Origin: Romboutsia weinsteinii | GTDB taxonomy: Bacteria > Bacillota > Clostridia > Peptostreptococcales > Peptostreptococcaceae | DNA length: 50,585 nucleotides | Direction: 5' to 3' | Assembly: GCF_002250835.2 (NCBI RefSeq) | Contig: NZ_NOJY02000023.1 | Span: 1-50,585, forward strand | In this document: in pieces, positions 1 through 7,605 of the stretch | Numbering within the stretch: the first letter of the stretch is position 1 | Layout of the letters: each line of letters starts with the position of its first letter | The notes under the pieces: model-generated | What the model was told of the DNA's origin: nothing | Database searches by the model: none | What the model saw: the letters and a program-made list of their open reading frames with translations, nothing else | Made by a program: the position numbers and the translations under genes

Positions 1-247
1 ACAATATACCTATTGGTGTAGCTATAATTAACGAAAGAGCCACTGTATATAATGTAGTAATCACCATCGGTAATATTCCGCCATCTCCTGATGCTGAATA
101 ACTACTAAATAAAAATGTTGGTGTTATACCTTTTATTCCCTTTATAAATATATATCCCACTATCACTACTAGTGACCCTACTGTAAATAGTGCAGATAAA
201 TAAACTAATAATTTTAAAATATTTTCTTTTAACTTCCTACTATTCAT
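1..247 (-). CDS. pstA: Phosphate ABC transporter permease PstA, N-terminal part (cut by window edge)
   Basis: The N-terminal 82 codons of a membrane permease read leftwards out of the window. The ATG at 247 lies one base after the pstC stop, so the two are translationally linked. The visible protein starts MNSRKLKENILKLL, has a hydrophobic segment at about residues 12-38 (LVVIVGYIFIKGI), then a periplasmic-type loop with GDGGILPMV and a second membrane segment. This pattern, next to pstC and pstS, is that of PstA, the second channel subunit of the high-affinity phosphate importer PstSCAB. pstB and phoU would be expected beyond the left edge but are not visible. The PstA assignment rests mainly on gene order and the GGI..M..T motif of the family. 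Confidence 0.85.
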   Translation of the reverse strand, partial: MNSRKLKENILKLLVYLSALFTVGSLVVIVGYIFIKGIKGITPTFLFSSYSASGDGGILPMVITTLYTVALSLIIATPIGIL

Positions 248-248
248 A

Positions 249-1172
249 TTAGTCTACCGCCTTACTTGAAAGTTTATTTAATACTATATTTAAGATTAGT
301 ATAAATGTGAATAATACAACTCCAGTTGCAAATAACATTTCTTGATGTGTCCCAAATGCATATCCCATTTCAAGAGCTATGTTTGTTGTAAGTGGTCTTA
401 CACTATCCATTATAGAACTTGGCATAACCGGTGAGTTACCTGCTACAAGTATCACTGCCATAGTTTCTCCTAATGCTCTACCTATTCCTAATACTACTGC
501 TGCTAATATACCCGACTTAGCTGCTGGTAATATAACTTTAAATATTGTTTCTATTTTTGAAGCCCCTAATGCTAGTGATCCTTCTTTATAAGCTTTAGGT
601 ACTGCTCTTATCGCTGTTTCAGATACAGATATTATTGTTGGTAACATCATAACTGCTAATACTATTATTACTGCTAGTAAACTTTGACCTTTTGGAAGGT
701 TAAATATTTTTTGTATATTTGGTACTATAAATGCCAATCCAAATACTCCATATAATACAGAGGGTATACCTGCTAACAACTCAACTGCTGGAGATATTAT
801 TTTAGATACTTTTTTAGGCGCAATCTCTGCTATAAAAACTGCTGTTAATATTCCAATTGGAACTCCTATTACCATTGCTCCTAATGTTGCAAATATAGAT
901 GCAGCAATCATTGATGATATACCAAATTTATCTGATGATGGAACCCACTCAGATCCACCTAAAAAGCTAATAAATGAATAACCCTTAGATATAAATGGCG
1001 TTAACCCTTTGTAAAATACAAACCCTATTATTAAAAGTAAACTCAATACTGCTACTAAGGCACTAAGCATGAAAATATTCTTAGCTACGTCCTCCATAAT
1101 GTATTTGCCTCTGTTATTATTTCTATTGTCTCCTTTTTTTACGTCCTTAGCTACACGAGACTTAACCAACAT
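249..1172 (-). CDS. pstC: Phosphate ABC transporter permease PstC
   Basis: Permease of 307 residues with about six membrane segments. The inner-membrane coupling loop (EGSLALGASKIETIFKVILP, about residues 195-215) is the EAA-type motif that docks on the ATPase PstB. It passes phosphate delivered by the lipoprotein PstS through the cytoplasmic membrane. The N-terminal 25 residues are basic and cytoplasmic. The ATG at 1172 is preceded by a strong GGAGGAGG site. It lies between pstS and pstA in the usual order pstS-pstC-pstA, but a terminator and its own hexamer array (1267-1305) separate it from pstS, so it probably also has a promoter of its own. Length is normal for the family. Confidence 0.93.
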   Translation of the reverse strand: MLVKSRVAKDVKKGDNRNNNRGKYIMEDVAKNIFMLSALVAVLSLLLIIGFVFYKGLTPFISKGYSFISFLGGSEWVPSSDKFGISSMIAASIFATLGAMVIGVPIGILTAVFIAEIAPKKVSKIISPAVELLAGIPSVLYGVFGLAFIVPNIQKIFNLPKGQSLLAVIIVLAVMMLPTIISVSETAIRAVPKAYKEGSLALGASKIETIFKVILPAAKSGILAAVVLGIGRALGETMAVILVAGNSPVMPSSIMDSVRPLTTNIALEMGYAFGTHQEMLFATGVVLFTFILILNIVLNKLSSKAVD

Positions 1173-1266
1173 AAAACTTCCTCCTCCAAAACTTTCTATA
1201 AAATAAAATTAGTTCTTTCTTTTCTTAATAATCTTAACTCTCTACAATTACATAATACAATTTTAA

Positions 1267-1305
1267 AGTTAAGTTAATATTAAATCCGAGTTAAGTCAGA
1301 GTAAA
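1267..1305 (-). promoter_or_regulatory. Probable PhoP box array upstream of pstC
   Basis: Read on the minus strand, four hexamers occur at an exact 11-bp period: TTTACT, TTAACT, TTAATA, TTAACT (first bases at 1305, 1294, 1283, 1272). Two further TTAAAT copies lie just upstream. Gram-positive PhoP binds direct repeats close to TTAACA separated by about 5 bp, which this matches. It sits about 95 bp before the pstC start and after the pstS terminator. Binding itself is inference. Confidence 0.6.
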
Positions 1306-1421
1306 ATTTAACATAGTATTTAACGTGAACTTTACTTTTCTAACCTTATCTTAAAATTAGCAAAGAACACCTAACACTTTACACCTATAATTAAATACTG
1401 AATCATATATTTTTGATAATA

Positions 1422-1453
1422 AAAAAAGATACATTTTTCAATGTATCTTTTTT
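1422..1453 (-). terminator. Intrinsic terminator after pstS
   Basis: A 14-bp perfect stem (AAAAAAGATACATT and its complement) with a 4-base TTTC loop. It is AT-flanked, so it can work on either strand, and it starts 10 bases after the pstS stop. It lies inside the pst cluster and should reduce read-through from pstS into pstC, giving more binding protein than permease. Confidence 0.8.
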
Positions 1454-1463
1454 AGGAGAAGTT

Positions 1464-2297
1464 TTATTTTATACTTATAAACCCTTTGCTTTCCATTATC
1501 TTTTGTCCATCATCGCTTAGTATGAAATCTATTAATGATTTCCCTTGTTCTGATATATCATCTTTGTTTACTAATATAAATGGTCTTGCAATTGGATAAG
1601 TACCACCTTTTACGTTTTCTGCATTTAATTCAACACCATCTACAGTTACATTATTTACAGCTTCATCTACATATCCAAAAGAAATATATCCTATTGCATT
1701 TTCATTTCCTTCAACTGTTGATTTTATGTTTCCTGATCCATCACTTATAGTTGCATCTGCTACTAATTCTTCTGATTCAAATCCTACGTTATCTTGGAAT
1801 CCATCTCTAGTTCCTGATCCGTCTTCTCTTGATACAACTACTATAGGTGCATCTTTTCCACCAACATCTTTCCAGTTAGTTATCTTTCCTGTGTATATAT
1901 CTTTAATTTGAGCTACTGTTAAGTCTTTAATCTCATTGGCTTTATTTGTTACTACTGCAATACCATCAAGTGCTATTTCAGTTTCTTTTATTCCAGAGCT
2001 TTTTTCTTCATCTTTTAAATCTCTTGATACCATACCAATTTCAGAAGTTCCATCTATAGTATTTTTTACACCTGCTGAAGAACCAACTTGTTGTATTTCA
2101 ATTTTTATACCTTCATTCTTTGCTTGGAAATCTTCTGCTACAACTTCCATTACTGGACCTACCGAAGTTGATCCTGATACTGTTACTTTTGATCCATCTG
2201 AACTTCCTCCTGATGCATCTGAATTTCCACATCCTACTGCTAAACTTCCTACTAAAACTGTACTCGCTATTAATGCTGCTACTCTCTTCTTAAACAT
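1464..2297 (-). CDS. pstS: Phosphate-binding lipoprotein PstS
   Basis: Substrate-binding protein of 277 residues. A basic N-terminus and hydrophobic stretch end in the lipobox LAVGC with the acylated cysteine at residue 23, so it is an extracytoplasmic lipoprotein. Phosphate-binding motifs of the PstS family are visible: VSGSTSVGPV near residue 40, SREDGSGTRDGF near 155, and the conserved AIGYISFGY segment. It captures phosphate and hands it to PstC/PstA. The ATG at 2297 is preceded by GGGGGTAAG. A hexamer array of PhoP-box type lies about 70 bp upstream, so induction under phosphate limitation is likely. It is followed by its own terminator. Confidence 0.95.
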   Translation of the reverse strand: MFKKRVAALIASTVLVGSLAVGCGNSDASGGSSDGSKVTVSGSTSVGPVMEVVAEDFQAKNEGIKIEIQQVGSSAGVKNTIDGTSEIGMVSRDLKDEEKSSGIKETEIALDGIAVVTNKANEIKDLTVAQIKDIYTGKITNWKDVGGKDAPIVVVSREDGSGTRDGFQDNVGFESEELVADATISDGSGNIKSTVEGNENAIGYISFGYVDEAVNNVTVDGVELNAENVKGGTYPIARPFILVNKDDISEQGKSLIDFILSDDGQKIMESKGFISIK

Positions 2298-2365
2298 AAT
2301 ACTTACCCCCGCTATATTTTAATTTTAATTTGTGTCATCCTTATGCTTTAATAATACATATTTTA

Positions 2366-2413
2366 TGTTAACTCAATATTATGAATGGGTTAAGTGAGTG
2401 TAAACTTTGTTAA
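2366..2413 (-). promoter_or_regulatory. Probable PhoP box array and promoter of pstS
   Basis: On the minus strand TTTACA, TTAACC, ATAATA and TTAACA recur at an exact 11-bp period (first bases 2404, 2393, 2382, 2371), with an extra TTAACA at 2413. A TG-TATTAT extended -10-like element follows at about 2358-2351 without a good -35, as expected for an activator-dependent promoter. The match to PhoP direct repeats is visible; regulation is inferred. Confidence 0.65.
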
Positions 2414-2441
2414 GAGTATGTAAATCTCCATAATTATAAAT

Positions 2442-2482
2442 AAAAAGAAGGATATCCCTATTAATGAGATATCCTTCTTTTT
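2442..2482 (-). terminator. Terminator of pepF
   Basis: A 15-bp perfect stem (AAAAAGAAGGATATC and complement) with an 11-base loop. It has A and T runs on both sides and lies 5 bases after the pepF stop, between pepF and the pstS promoter. Confidence 0.85.
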
Positions 2483-2486
2483 ATAT

Positions 2487-4271
2487 CTATATTTCTTTTT
2501 CTAATTTTTCTACTAATTCTCTAAATACATGTAACGCTTTATCAACAGCTTCTTTCTTTTCCATATCTACACCTGCTGCTCTTAATTGATTTAACGGATA
2601 GTCAGATCCCCCACTCTTTAAGAACACTAAGTATCTATCAACAGCTAGCTGACCTTCTTCAAGAATTTGTTGGCTTAATGCACTTGCAGCTGAGAATCCA
2701 GTTGCATATTTATATACATAGAAGTTTGAGTAGAAGTGAGGTATCCTTGCCCACTCTAATCCTATCTGTTCGTCTACTATTGTTGATTGTTTATAGTATT
2801 TTTCATTTAATTTATAGTATATATTATTAAATTCATCAGCAGTTAGCGGTTCTCCTGACTCAACACTCTCATGAGTTATCTTTTCAAATTCAGCAAACAT
2901 AGTCTGTCTATAAACTGTAGTTCTAAATTGCTCTAGATAATAATTTAATAGATATATTCGTTCTTCTTTTGAATTAGAGTTATCTAATAAGTAGTTTATT
3001 AATAATAGTTCATTTAAAGTCGAAGCAACCTCTGCTACAAATATTTTATAATTTGAATATATATAAGGCTGAGATGTTCTAGAGTAATAACTATGAACAG
3101 AGTGACCTAACTCATGTATTAAAGTAAATAAAGAGTTTAAATCATCTTTATAGTTCATTAAAATAAACGGATGCGAGTCATAGCTTCCCCAAGAATAAGC
3201 TCCACCCTGCTTACCTTCATTTTCATATACATCTATCCAATTTTCTGAAAAAGCTCTTTTTATTATAGATAAATACTCTTCACCTAATGGCTTAAGTGCC
3301 TCTAATATAATACCTTGTGCTTTTTCATAAGGTATTTTCATATCAAATTTATCTGTTAGAGGAACGTATAAGTCATACATATGTATTTCTTCTAATCCAA
3401 GTAATTTCTTCTTTATATCTACATATTTATTTAAAGAATCTAAGTTTTCATCTACTGCATCTATAAGATTAGTATACACATCTTTACTTATATCATCTTG
3501 GAATAAAGATGCTTCTAGTGCTGAGTTATATTTTCTAATCTTTGAATAGAATATTTCTCCCTTGATTCCACCATATAAAGTAGATGCAAAAGTATTTTTA
3601 TACTTGTCATAAACTGAGTAAGTCGCTTCAAAAGCATCTTTTCTTACTCTACTATTTTTGCTCTTAAGAAATACTGAGAAATTAGAATGACTAAGCTTTA
3701 CCTTATTTCCATCTTCATCTTCTATCTCCGGAAACTCTAAGTCTGCAAAAGATAGCATATCATAAATATTCTCTGGTACTCCTGATAAATCAGAAGTTGC
3801 GGCTAATATTTCTTCCTCACTTTCACTTAATGTATGAGGCTTTTCTCTTAATATATCTTTTATGTATTTATCATAAAATGATAAATTCTCATCTTTTAAG
3901 TAATTTTCTAGTTTTTTATCATCTATAGATATTATCTCTGGTATCATGTAAGAAGTTGCCATTGATAATTCTGTAGAAAGCATGTCAGTCTTTGTTGCCA
4001 TTCCTTGATTAGCATTTATTCTAGTATCTTCATGTTGCTTCATATGAGTATACACATATAGGTTTTGTAATATTTGTGAAGCCTTTTCAGATATGTTAAG
4101 CGCTTCTAGTAAATTATTCTTACTTTCTTCTAGCTTACCTTTGTACTCTTTAGCCTTTGCTATAAGTTCTTTTACCTTACTTATATCACTTTCTAATGCT
4201 TCCTTATTAGAATACATTTCTTCTATCTTCCATTTAAATTTAGATTCTATTTTACTTCTGTCAATTCCCAT
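2487..4271 (-). CDS. pepF: Oligoendopeptidase F (M3 family zinc metallopeptidase)
   Basis: Cytosolic peptidase of 594 residues that cleaves peptides of roughly 7-17 residues, in peptide recycling. The zinc site HELGHS is at residues 386-391, with the third ligand expected in the downstream helix around FVAEVASTLNE. N-terminal helical PepF domain, catalytic M3 domain in the second half, length typical of PepF. The longer reading frame would begin with a GTG at 4280, but that GTG is part of the ribosome binding site (AAGGAGTG). The ATG at 4271 sits 8 bases after GGAG and is the better start. It follows the degV gene by 27 bases, so the two may be co-transcribed. Confidence 0.93.
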   Translation of the reverse strand: MGIDRSKIESKFKWKIEEMYSNKEALESDISKVKELIAKAKEYKGKLEESKNNLLEALNISEKASQILQNLYVYTHMKQHEDTRINANQGMATKTDMLSTELSMATSYMIPEIISIDDKKLENYLKDENLSFYDKYIKDILREKPHTLSESEEEILAATSDLSGVPENIYDMLSFADLEFPEIEDEDGNKVKLSHSNFSVFLKSKNSRVRKDAFEATYSVYDKYKNTFASTLYGGIKGEIFYSKIRKYNSALEASLFQDDISKDVYTNLIDAVDENLDSLNKYVDIKKKLLGLEEIHMYDLYVPLTDKFDMKIPYEKAQGIILEALKPLGEEYLSIIKRAFSENWIDVYENEGKQGGAYSWGSYDSHPFILMNYKDDLNSLFTLIHELGHSVHSYYSRTSQPYIYSNYKIFVAEVASTLNELLLINYLLDNSNSKEERIYLLNYYLEQFRTTVYRQTMFAEFEKITHESVESGEPLTADEFNNIYYKLNEKYYKQSTIVDEQIGLEWARIPHFYSNFYVYKYATGFSAASALSQQILEEGQLAVDRYLVFLKSGGSDYPLNQLRAAGVDMEKKEAVDKALHVFRELVEKLEKEI

Positions 4272-4298
4272 ATTTACCACTCCTTCGTTTTTAATAAA

Positions 4299-5144
4299 TT
4301 ATAGAACAGACACTAATATCGCACCTTCAGATGTAAATGTTCCCATTATAGGTCCTATGCTTGCTATTAGTATTTCTTTTACATCGTAATGTTCATCTAT
4401 ATATTGCTTTATTTTTTCAGCTTTTTTAGGACAATTTGAATGAGCTAATATTATCGTTTTGCCACTAGTATTAGATATATTATTTTTAACATATTCAAAT
4501 AACTTCTTTAAGCTATTGCTGTCTCCTCTAGCCTTATCTATTGGTTTTACTAAGCCTTCATCTATTCTTATTACTACTTTAAAGTTTAAAGCATTAATAA
4601 GTTTACCAGCAATAGGATTTACCCTTCCGCCTTTTATTGCATTCTCTAATGTATCTAGTGTACCAAAGAATATCATATCTTTTTTCATCTGTTCTATAGC
4701 TTCTAGTATTTCATCCATAGATTTTCCATCTTCAATCATATCGTGACATTTTGATATCATTAATGCAACACCTATCGACCCACTTTGACTATCTACTACT
4801 TCTATTCTCTTATGTGGATTTTCTTCTAAGTACATAGTCTTAGCAAGTACAGCATTGCTATAAGTACTTGATAATTTAGATGTTAGAGTAAATACTAATA
4901 GTTCCTCTTCATCACAATTATATAAATCTATAAATCTTTCTGGTGAAGGACTTGATGTTTTTGGTAGCTCTTTGCACCCTCTCATCTTTTCATAAAAAGT
5001 TTCAGCATTAATTTCTACTCCACCAATAAAACTTTCTTCACCAAAAGCAACGTTTATTCCAACTATACCTGGTTTTACTCTATCTATAATTTCTTGTGGA
5101 AAATCACATGAACCATCTGTTATTATCTTTATGTTATTCTTCAA
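4299..5144 (-). CDS. DegV family fatty-acid-binding protein
   Basis: Protein of 281 residues of the DegV family. Members bind a long-chain fatty acid between two domains and in Firmicutes can present it to fatty acid kinase FakA; no kinase is in this window. It opens with the family motif IKIITDGSCDFP and contains TSSPSPERF and VVDSQSGSIGVALM, typical ligand-pocket segments. The frame can be opened at a GTG (5153), but that codon is inside the GAGGTG ribosome binding site. The TTG at 5144, 8 bases after GAGG, gives the usual short N-terminus before IKIITD, so I prefer it. Which lipid is bound cannot be told. Confidence 0.88.
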   Translation of the reverse strand: MKNNIKIITDGSCDFPQEIIDRVKPGIVGINVAFGEESFIGGVEINAETFYEKMRGCKELPKTSSPSPERFIDLYNCDEEELLVFTLTSKLSSTYSNAVLAKTMYLEENPHKRIEVVDSQSGSIGVALMISKCHDMIEDGKSMDEILEAIEQMKKDMIFFGTLDTLENAIKGGRVNPIAGKLINALNFKVVIRIDEGLVKPIDKARGDSNSLKKLFEYVKNNISNTSGKTIILAHSNCPKKAEKIKQYIDEHYDVKEILIASIGPIMGTFTSEGAILVSVL

Positions 5145-5192
5145 TTCATACACCTCATCTATAATTGTAGTTATCTTCTATTCTATATTATT

Positions 5193-5849
5193 TTAGTGCA
5201 AATAATCTACATTTATTATGCATTTTGACTCATTTAATTCTTTTATGAGTTCTTCTATTATAATTCGTCTATCATAAATTATAAAAAAACTTAATTTCCA
5301 TGTATGTTCATCAATAGATACTACCTCGATATTTTTTACCATAATATGAGATCTTTCAAATTTACTATAAATTATCGATATTATATTTATATTATTTACA
5401 GTTACATCAAACATAGTTTGTTTTTTCTTAAAAAATATCTTATCTATATTTTTTAATATATAGAGCGTTATCATTACAAAACACCATGCAGAAATACTAA
5501 GTGTATAGTATCCATATCCTATAGCAATACCTATACATGCAGTAGCCCATATTCCTGCTGCTGTTGTAAGACCTCGTATCCCATTGGATGTTTTTAATAT
5601 AGCTCCTGCACCTAAAAAACCTATACCTGATAATACCTGAGCTGTTATCCTACCTGGATCCATAGTGCTATATACACTATATTCTTCAAATAAAGCTATT
5701 GAGGTTACAGATGTAATACAAGAACCTACTGCTACTAATATGTGAGTCCTAAATCCAGCAAACTGATGAGATTTCTCTCTTTCTAAGCCAGTTAACCCTC
5801 CTATAACTAGAGCCAATAGCAGTCTAATAATAATATCTCTTGTTTCTAT
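5193..5849 (-). CDS. MgtC/SapB family membrane protein, apparent ATA start codon
   Basis: Inner-membrane protein with an N-terminal MgtC domain: LLALVIGGLTGLEREKSHQFAGFRTH carries the conserved GLERE and FRTH motifs, then ISGIGFLGAGAIL and LTTAAGIWATACIGIAIG. About four membrane segments are followed by a soluble ACT-like tail (about residues 140-218). Standard calling starts at an internal TTG (5816), which removes half of the first membrane helix. The frame is open to a stop at 5862-5864. A GGGGGAG site (5855-5861) lies 5 bases before an ATA codon at 5849, giving an N-terminus xETRDIIIRLLLALV as in family members. This suggests initiation at ATA, or a mutated ATG. Role in magnesium or acid tolerance is known for some relatives only. 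Confidence 0.85.
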   Translation of the reverse strand: METRDIIIRLLLALVIGGLTGLEREKSHQFAGFRTHILVAVGSCITSVTSIALFEEYSVYSTMDPGRITAQVLSGIGFLGAGAILKTSNGIRGLTTAAGIWATACIGIAIGYGYYTLSISAWCFVMITLYILKNIDKIFFKKKQTMFDVTVNNINIISIIYSKFERSHIMVKNIEVVSIDEHTWKLSFFIIYDRRIIIEELIKELNESKCIINVDYLH

Positions 5850-5901
5850 AAAATCTCCCCCATTTTATAAATTCTTTACTAAACTCATATTTGATTCATA
5901 A

Positions 5902-6741
5902 TCAGTTTCTATCTTCATTATAATGTACTACATTTATATGTGTAGGATATGCGATTCTTACGTTATTTTTCTTAAATATAATTAAGATCTGTAACTTTGT
6001 ATCTCTCAGTGCAGAGAAGTATTTACATGATTCTACAACACCAGTCATTGTATATTGAGCGCCAATTGGATTTTTTTCTATATCTGTTACTCCATATACC
6101 TTAAATTTGCTAGTTATCTCTCCTCTTGAATCTTTAATAAAATAGTCCTTGTAGTTTTCATTCATTACAGAACAAACCTCTTCCAATGAATCTAATACTT
6201 TCATAGGGTCTTCTTCATAAGAGACTCTTACATGAACTACTACTCTCATTTTATTCTTACTATAATTTCTTATACTAGTTATTGTTCCATTAGATATGGT
6301 AATACGCTTTAAGTCCCAATCCCTTAGGCTGGTACTCCTAAGTCCTATTTCTTCTATTGTTCCTTTAAAATCCTCATTAATAACAACAAAATCACCAACT
6401 TGTATTTGCCTCTCAAAAAGTATGAAAAATCCATTGAATATATCTTTTAATATACTCTGAGCAGCAACTCCTGCTATTAATCCTACTATACTAGCTCCAG
6501 TTACTAGCGTGCTAAATTTTGTAGCATCTACTATGTTAAATTCTCTCAAAACTAGAATTAAGCTTACAACAAATATAATATAGTACGAAATTGATGATAA
6601 TACACTACATAATGTATTTTCATACCTCTCATCAAACTTAGTTAGTTCAAATAATTTATTTAAAAGATATTGTATTAATTTTAATAAGACATATGATAAT
6701 ACAATAATTATAACTGAGTTTATAAGCTTACCTATTAGCAT
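5902..6741 (-). CDS. Small-conductance mechanosensitive channel (MscS family)
   Basis: Protein of 279 residues with three N-terminal membrane helices (about 5-30, 50-75, 80-110), then the MscS beta domain (FFILFERQIQVGDFVVIN, with the family GTIEEIGLRSTSLRDWD) and a C-terminal alpha/beta domain. It opens on membrane tension to release solutes during osmotic downshock. The pore-lining helix TM3 is glycine/alanine rich (TGASIVGLIAGVAAQSILKD). An upstream GTG (6750) overlaps the AAAGGGTGGA ribosome binding site; the ATG at 6741 is better spaced and chosen here. It is followed by mgtC after 52 bases, possibly one transcript. Confidence 0.92.
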   Translation of the reverse strand: MLIGKLINSVIIIVLSYVLLKLIQYLLNKLFELTKFDERYENTLCSVLSSISYYIIFVVSLILVLREFNIVDATKFSTLVTGASIVGLIAGVAAQSILKDIFNGFFILFERQIQVGDFVVINEDFKGTIEEIGLRSTSLRDWDLKRITISNGTITSIRNYSKNKMRVVVHVRVSYEEDPMKVLDSLEEVCSVMNENYKDYFIKDSRGEITSKFKVYGVTDIEKNPIGAQYTMTGVVESCKYFSALRDTKLQILIIFKKNNVRIAYPTHINVVHYNEDRN

Positions 6742-6819
6742 AGATTCCACCCTTTAAATTATATATTAATAAATATTTACCTAGATATTTAATATTTGCC
6801 TTTTATTATGAACATATGC

Positions 6820-6842
6820 AAAAAAAGCCCACTTTCGTGGAC
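6820..6842 (-). terminator. Terminator of the spo0E-like gene
   Basis: On the minus strand GTCCAC-GAAA-GTGGGC, a 6-bp stem (one G-U pair) with a GNRA tetraloop, is followed by a run of seven T. Its first base overlaps the stop codon of the small gene. Confidence 0.8.
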
Positions 6843-7003
6843 TATTTGCTTAAATCAATGTATTTATTTATTAAAATGTCTATCCTACTGCTTGATTCTA
6901 CTAACTCTTCTTTAAATATCTCTGGATATTCAATATACGTGTTTATTTCATCTCTCAGTGTTTCTATTTCTTTTTTTAGCTTTTCTAACTCTGTATTTGC
7001 CAT
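6842..7003 (-). CDS. Spo0E-like small protein (probable Spo0A phosphatase family)
   Basis: A 53-residue ORF too short for standard calling. The ATG at 7003 is preceded by GGTGATT; a TTGACA promoter lies upstream and a terminator follows at once, so it is a complete monocistronic gene. It begins MANTELEKLKKEIETLRDEI and ends in ELVESSSRIDILINKYIDL. This fits the Spo0E family pattern: a helix with I..LR.E, then S-x-x-[LI]-D-x-LI-x-x-Y. The usual SQELD signature is here S-S-R-I-D, keeping the serine and the aspartate. Spo0E proteins remove phosphate from Spo0A and so delay sporulation. I recall a Spo0E homologue beside the feo genes in C. difficile, which supports the call. Phosphatase activity is inferred. 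Confidence 0.72.
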   Translation of the reverse strand: MANTELEKLKKEIETLRDEINTYIEYPEIFKEELVESSSRIDILINKYIDLSK

Positions 7004-7042
7004 AATAATCACCACTATTACAAATTTTGTACTATTATGTTT

Positions 7043-7072
7043 ATAGTATCAAATAATATCACTATATGTCAA
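7043..7072 (-). promoter_or_regulatory. Sigma-A-type promoter of the spo0E-like gene
   Basis: On the minus strand a perfect TTGACA (7072-7067), an 18-base spacer and TACTAT (7048-7043). It is placed about 40 bases before the ATG at 7003. Confidence 0.65.
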
Positions 7073-7306
7073 TAAAATGCCCCTAAATTTCCTTTACTTT
7101 ATTTCTAAAGTTTGGTAATTATTATCTAAATTATACATAGACCACTATTTCTATAATTACTAATATTTGATGCCTGCTTACATAGTTTTTTTAATCAATA
7201 CTTATAATTTAATTTTATTATATATTTTATCGCGTGTTCTCTAATCTAAATATACATCTATTATAATAACTACTCATAGTAATATGTCTATACCTATTGC
7301 CCATAC

Positions 7307-7335
7307 TTGACTTTTTGGTATTATATTGTTACAAT
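7307..7335 (+). promoter_or_regulatory. Sigma-A-type promoter of feoAB
   Basis: TTGACT at 7307-7312, a 17-base spacer and TACAAT at 7330-7335. The expected transcription start (about 7342) falls inside the Fur-like palindrome that follows. Confidence 0.75.
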
Positions 7336-7344
7336 CTTTCTTGA

Positions 7345-7359
7345 TAATGAATTTCATTA
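7345..7359 (+). promoter_or_regulatory. Fur-box-like operator of feoAB
   Basis: A perfect 7-1-7 inverted repeat, TAATGAA-T-TTCATTA, preceded by GA so that it reads GATAATGAATTTCATTA. This has the size and composition of Fur boxes (GATAATGATAATCATTATC family). It covers the predicted transcription start and ends just before the feoA ribosome binding site, ideal for iron-dependent repression. Fur itself is not in the window. Confidence 0.65.
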
Positions 7360-7369
7360 GGAGGTATTA

Positions 7370-7591
7370 ATGATGACTGTTAACGATTTAAAAGTTGGCC
7401 AAAAAGGTATTATTAATGATATAGATGGTGACGTAAAATTAAGCAAGAGATTACTTGCTTTAGGATGTATAAATAACACAGAGGTAGAAGTAAAAAAAGT
7501 CGCTCCATTCGGAGATCCTATAGTAATTAGATTTAGAGGATTTGATTTAGCTATAAGAAAAGAAGATGCTAAGAATATTTATTTAAAATAA
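7370..7591 (+). CDS. feoA: Ferrous iron transport protein FeoA
   Basis: Protein of 73 residues with the SH3-like fold of FeoA: LKVGQKGIINDIDGD, then KRLLALGCINNTEVEV and PFGDPIVIRFRGFDLAIRKEDA. It is a small cytosolic partner of the FeoB iron channel, thought to regulate its GTPase. The start ATGATG follows AGGAGG at good spacing (7359-7364). It lies 14 bases upstream of feoB in one operon, behind a Fur-like operator. Confidence 0.95.
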   Translation: MMTVNDLKVGQKGIINDIDGDVKLSKRLLALGCINNTEVEVKKVAPFGDPIVIRFRGFDLAIRKEDAKNIYLK

Positions 7592-7605
7592 AGAGGTGAT
7601 TAGAC

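Larger units (their letters stand above)
7004..7369. other. Intergenic region with two divergent promoters
   Basis: A 366-base non-coding stretch between the spo0E-like gene (leftwards) and feoA (rightwards). It holds one sigma-A-type promoter for each side and a Fur-like palindrome at the feoA end. The middle part (about 7075-7305) is AT-rich, and I see no gene or clear structured element in it. Confidence 0.6.

Noticed and set aside
6816..7046. 76-codon plus-strand ORF
   Set aside because: It is the antisense of the spo0E-like gene, has no ribosome binding site, and runs through that gene's promoter and terminator.
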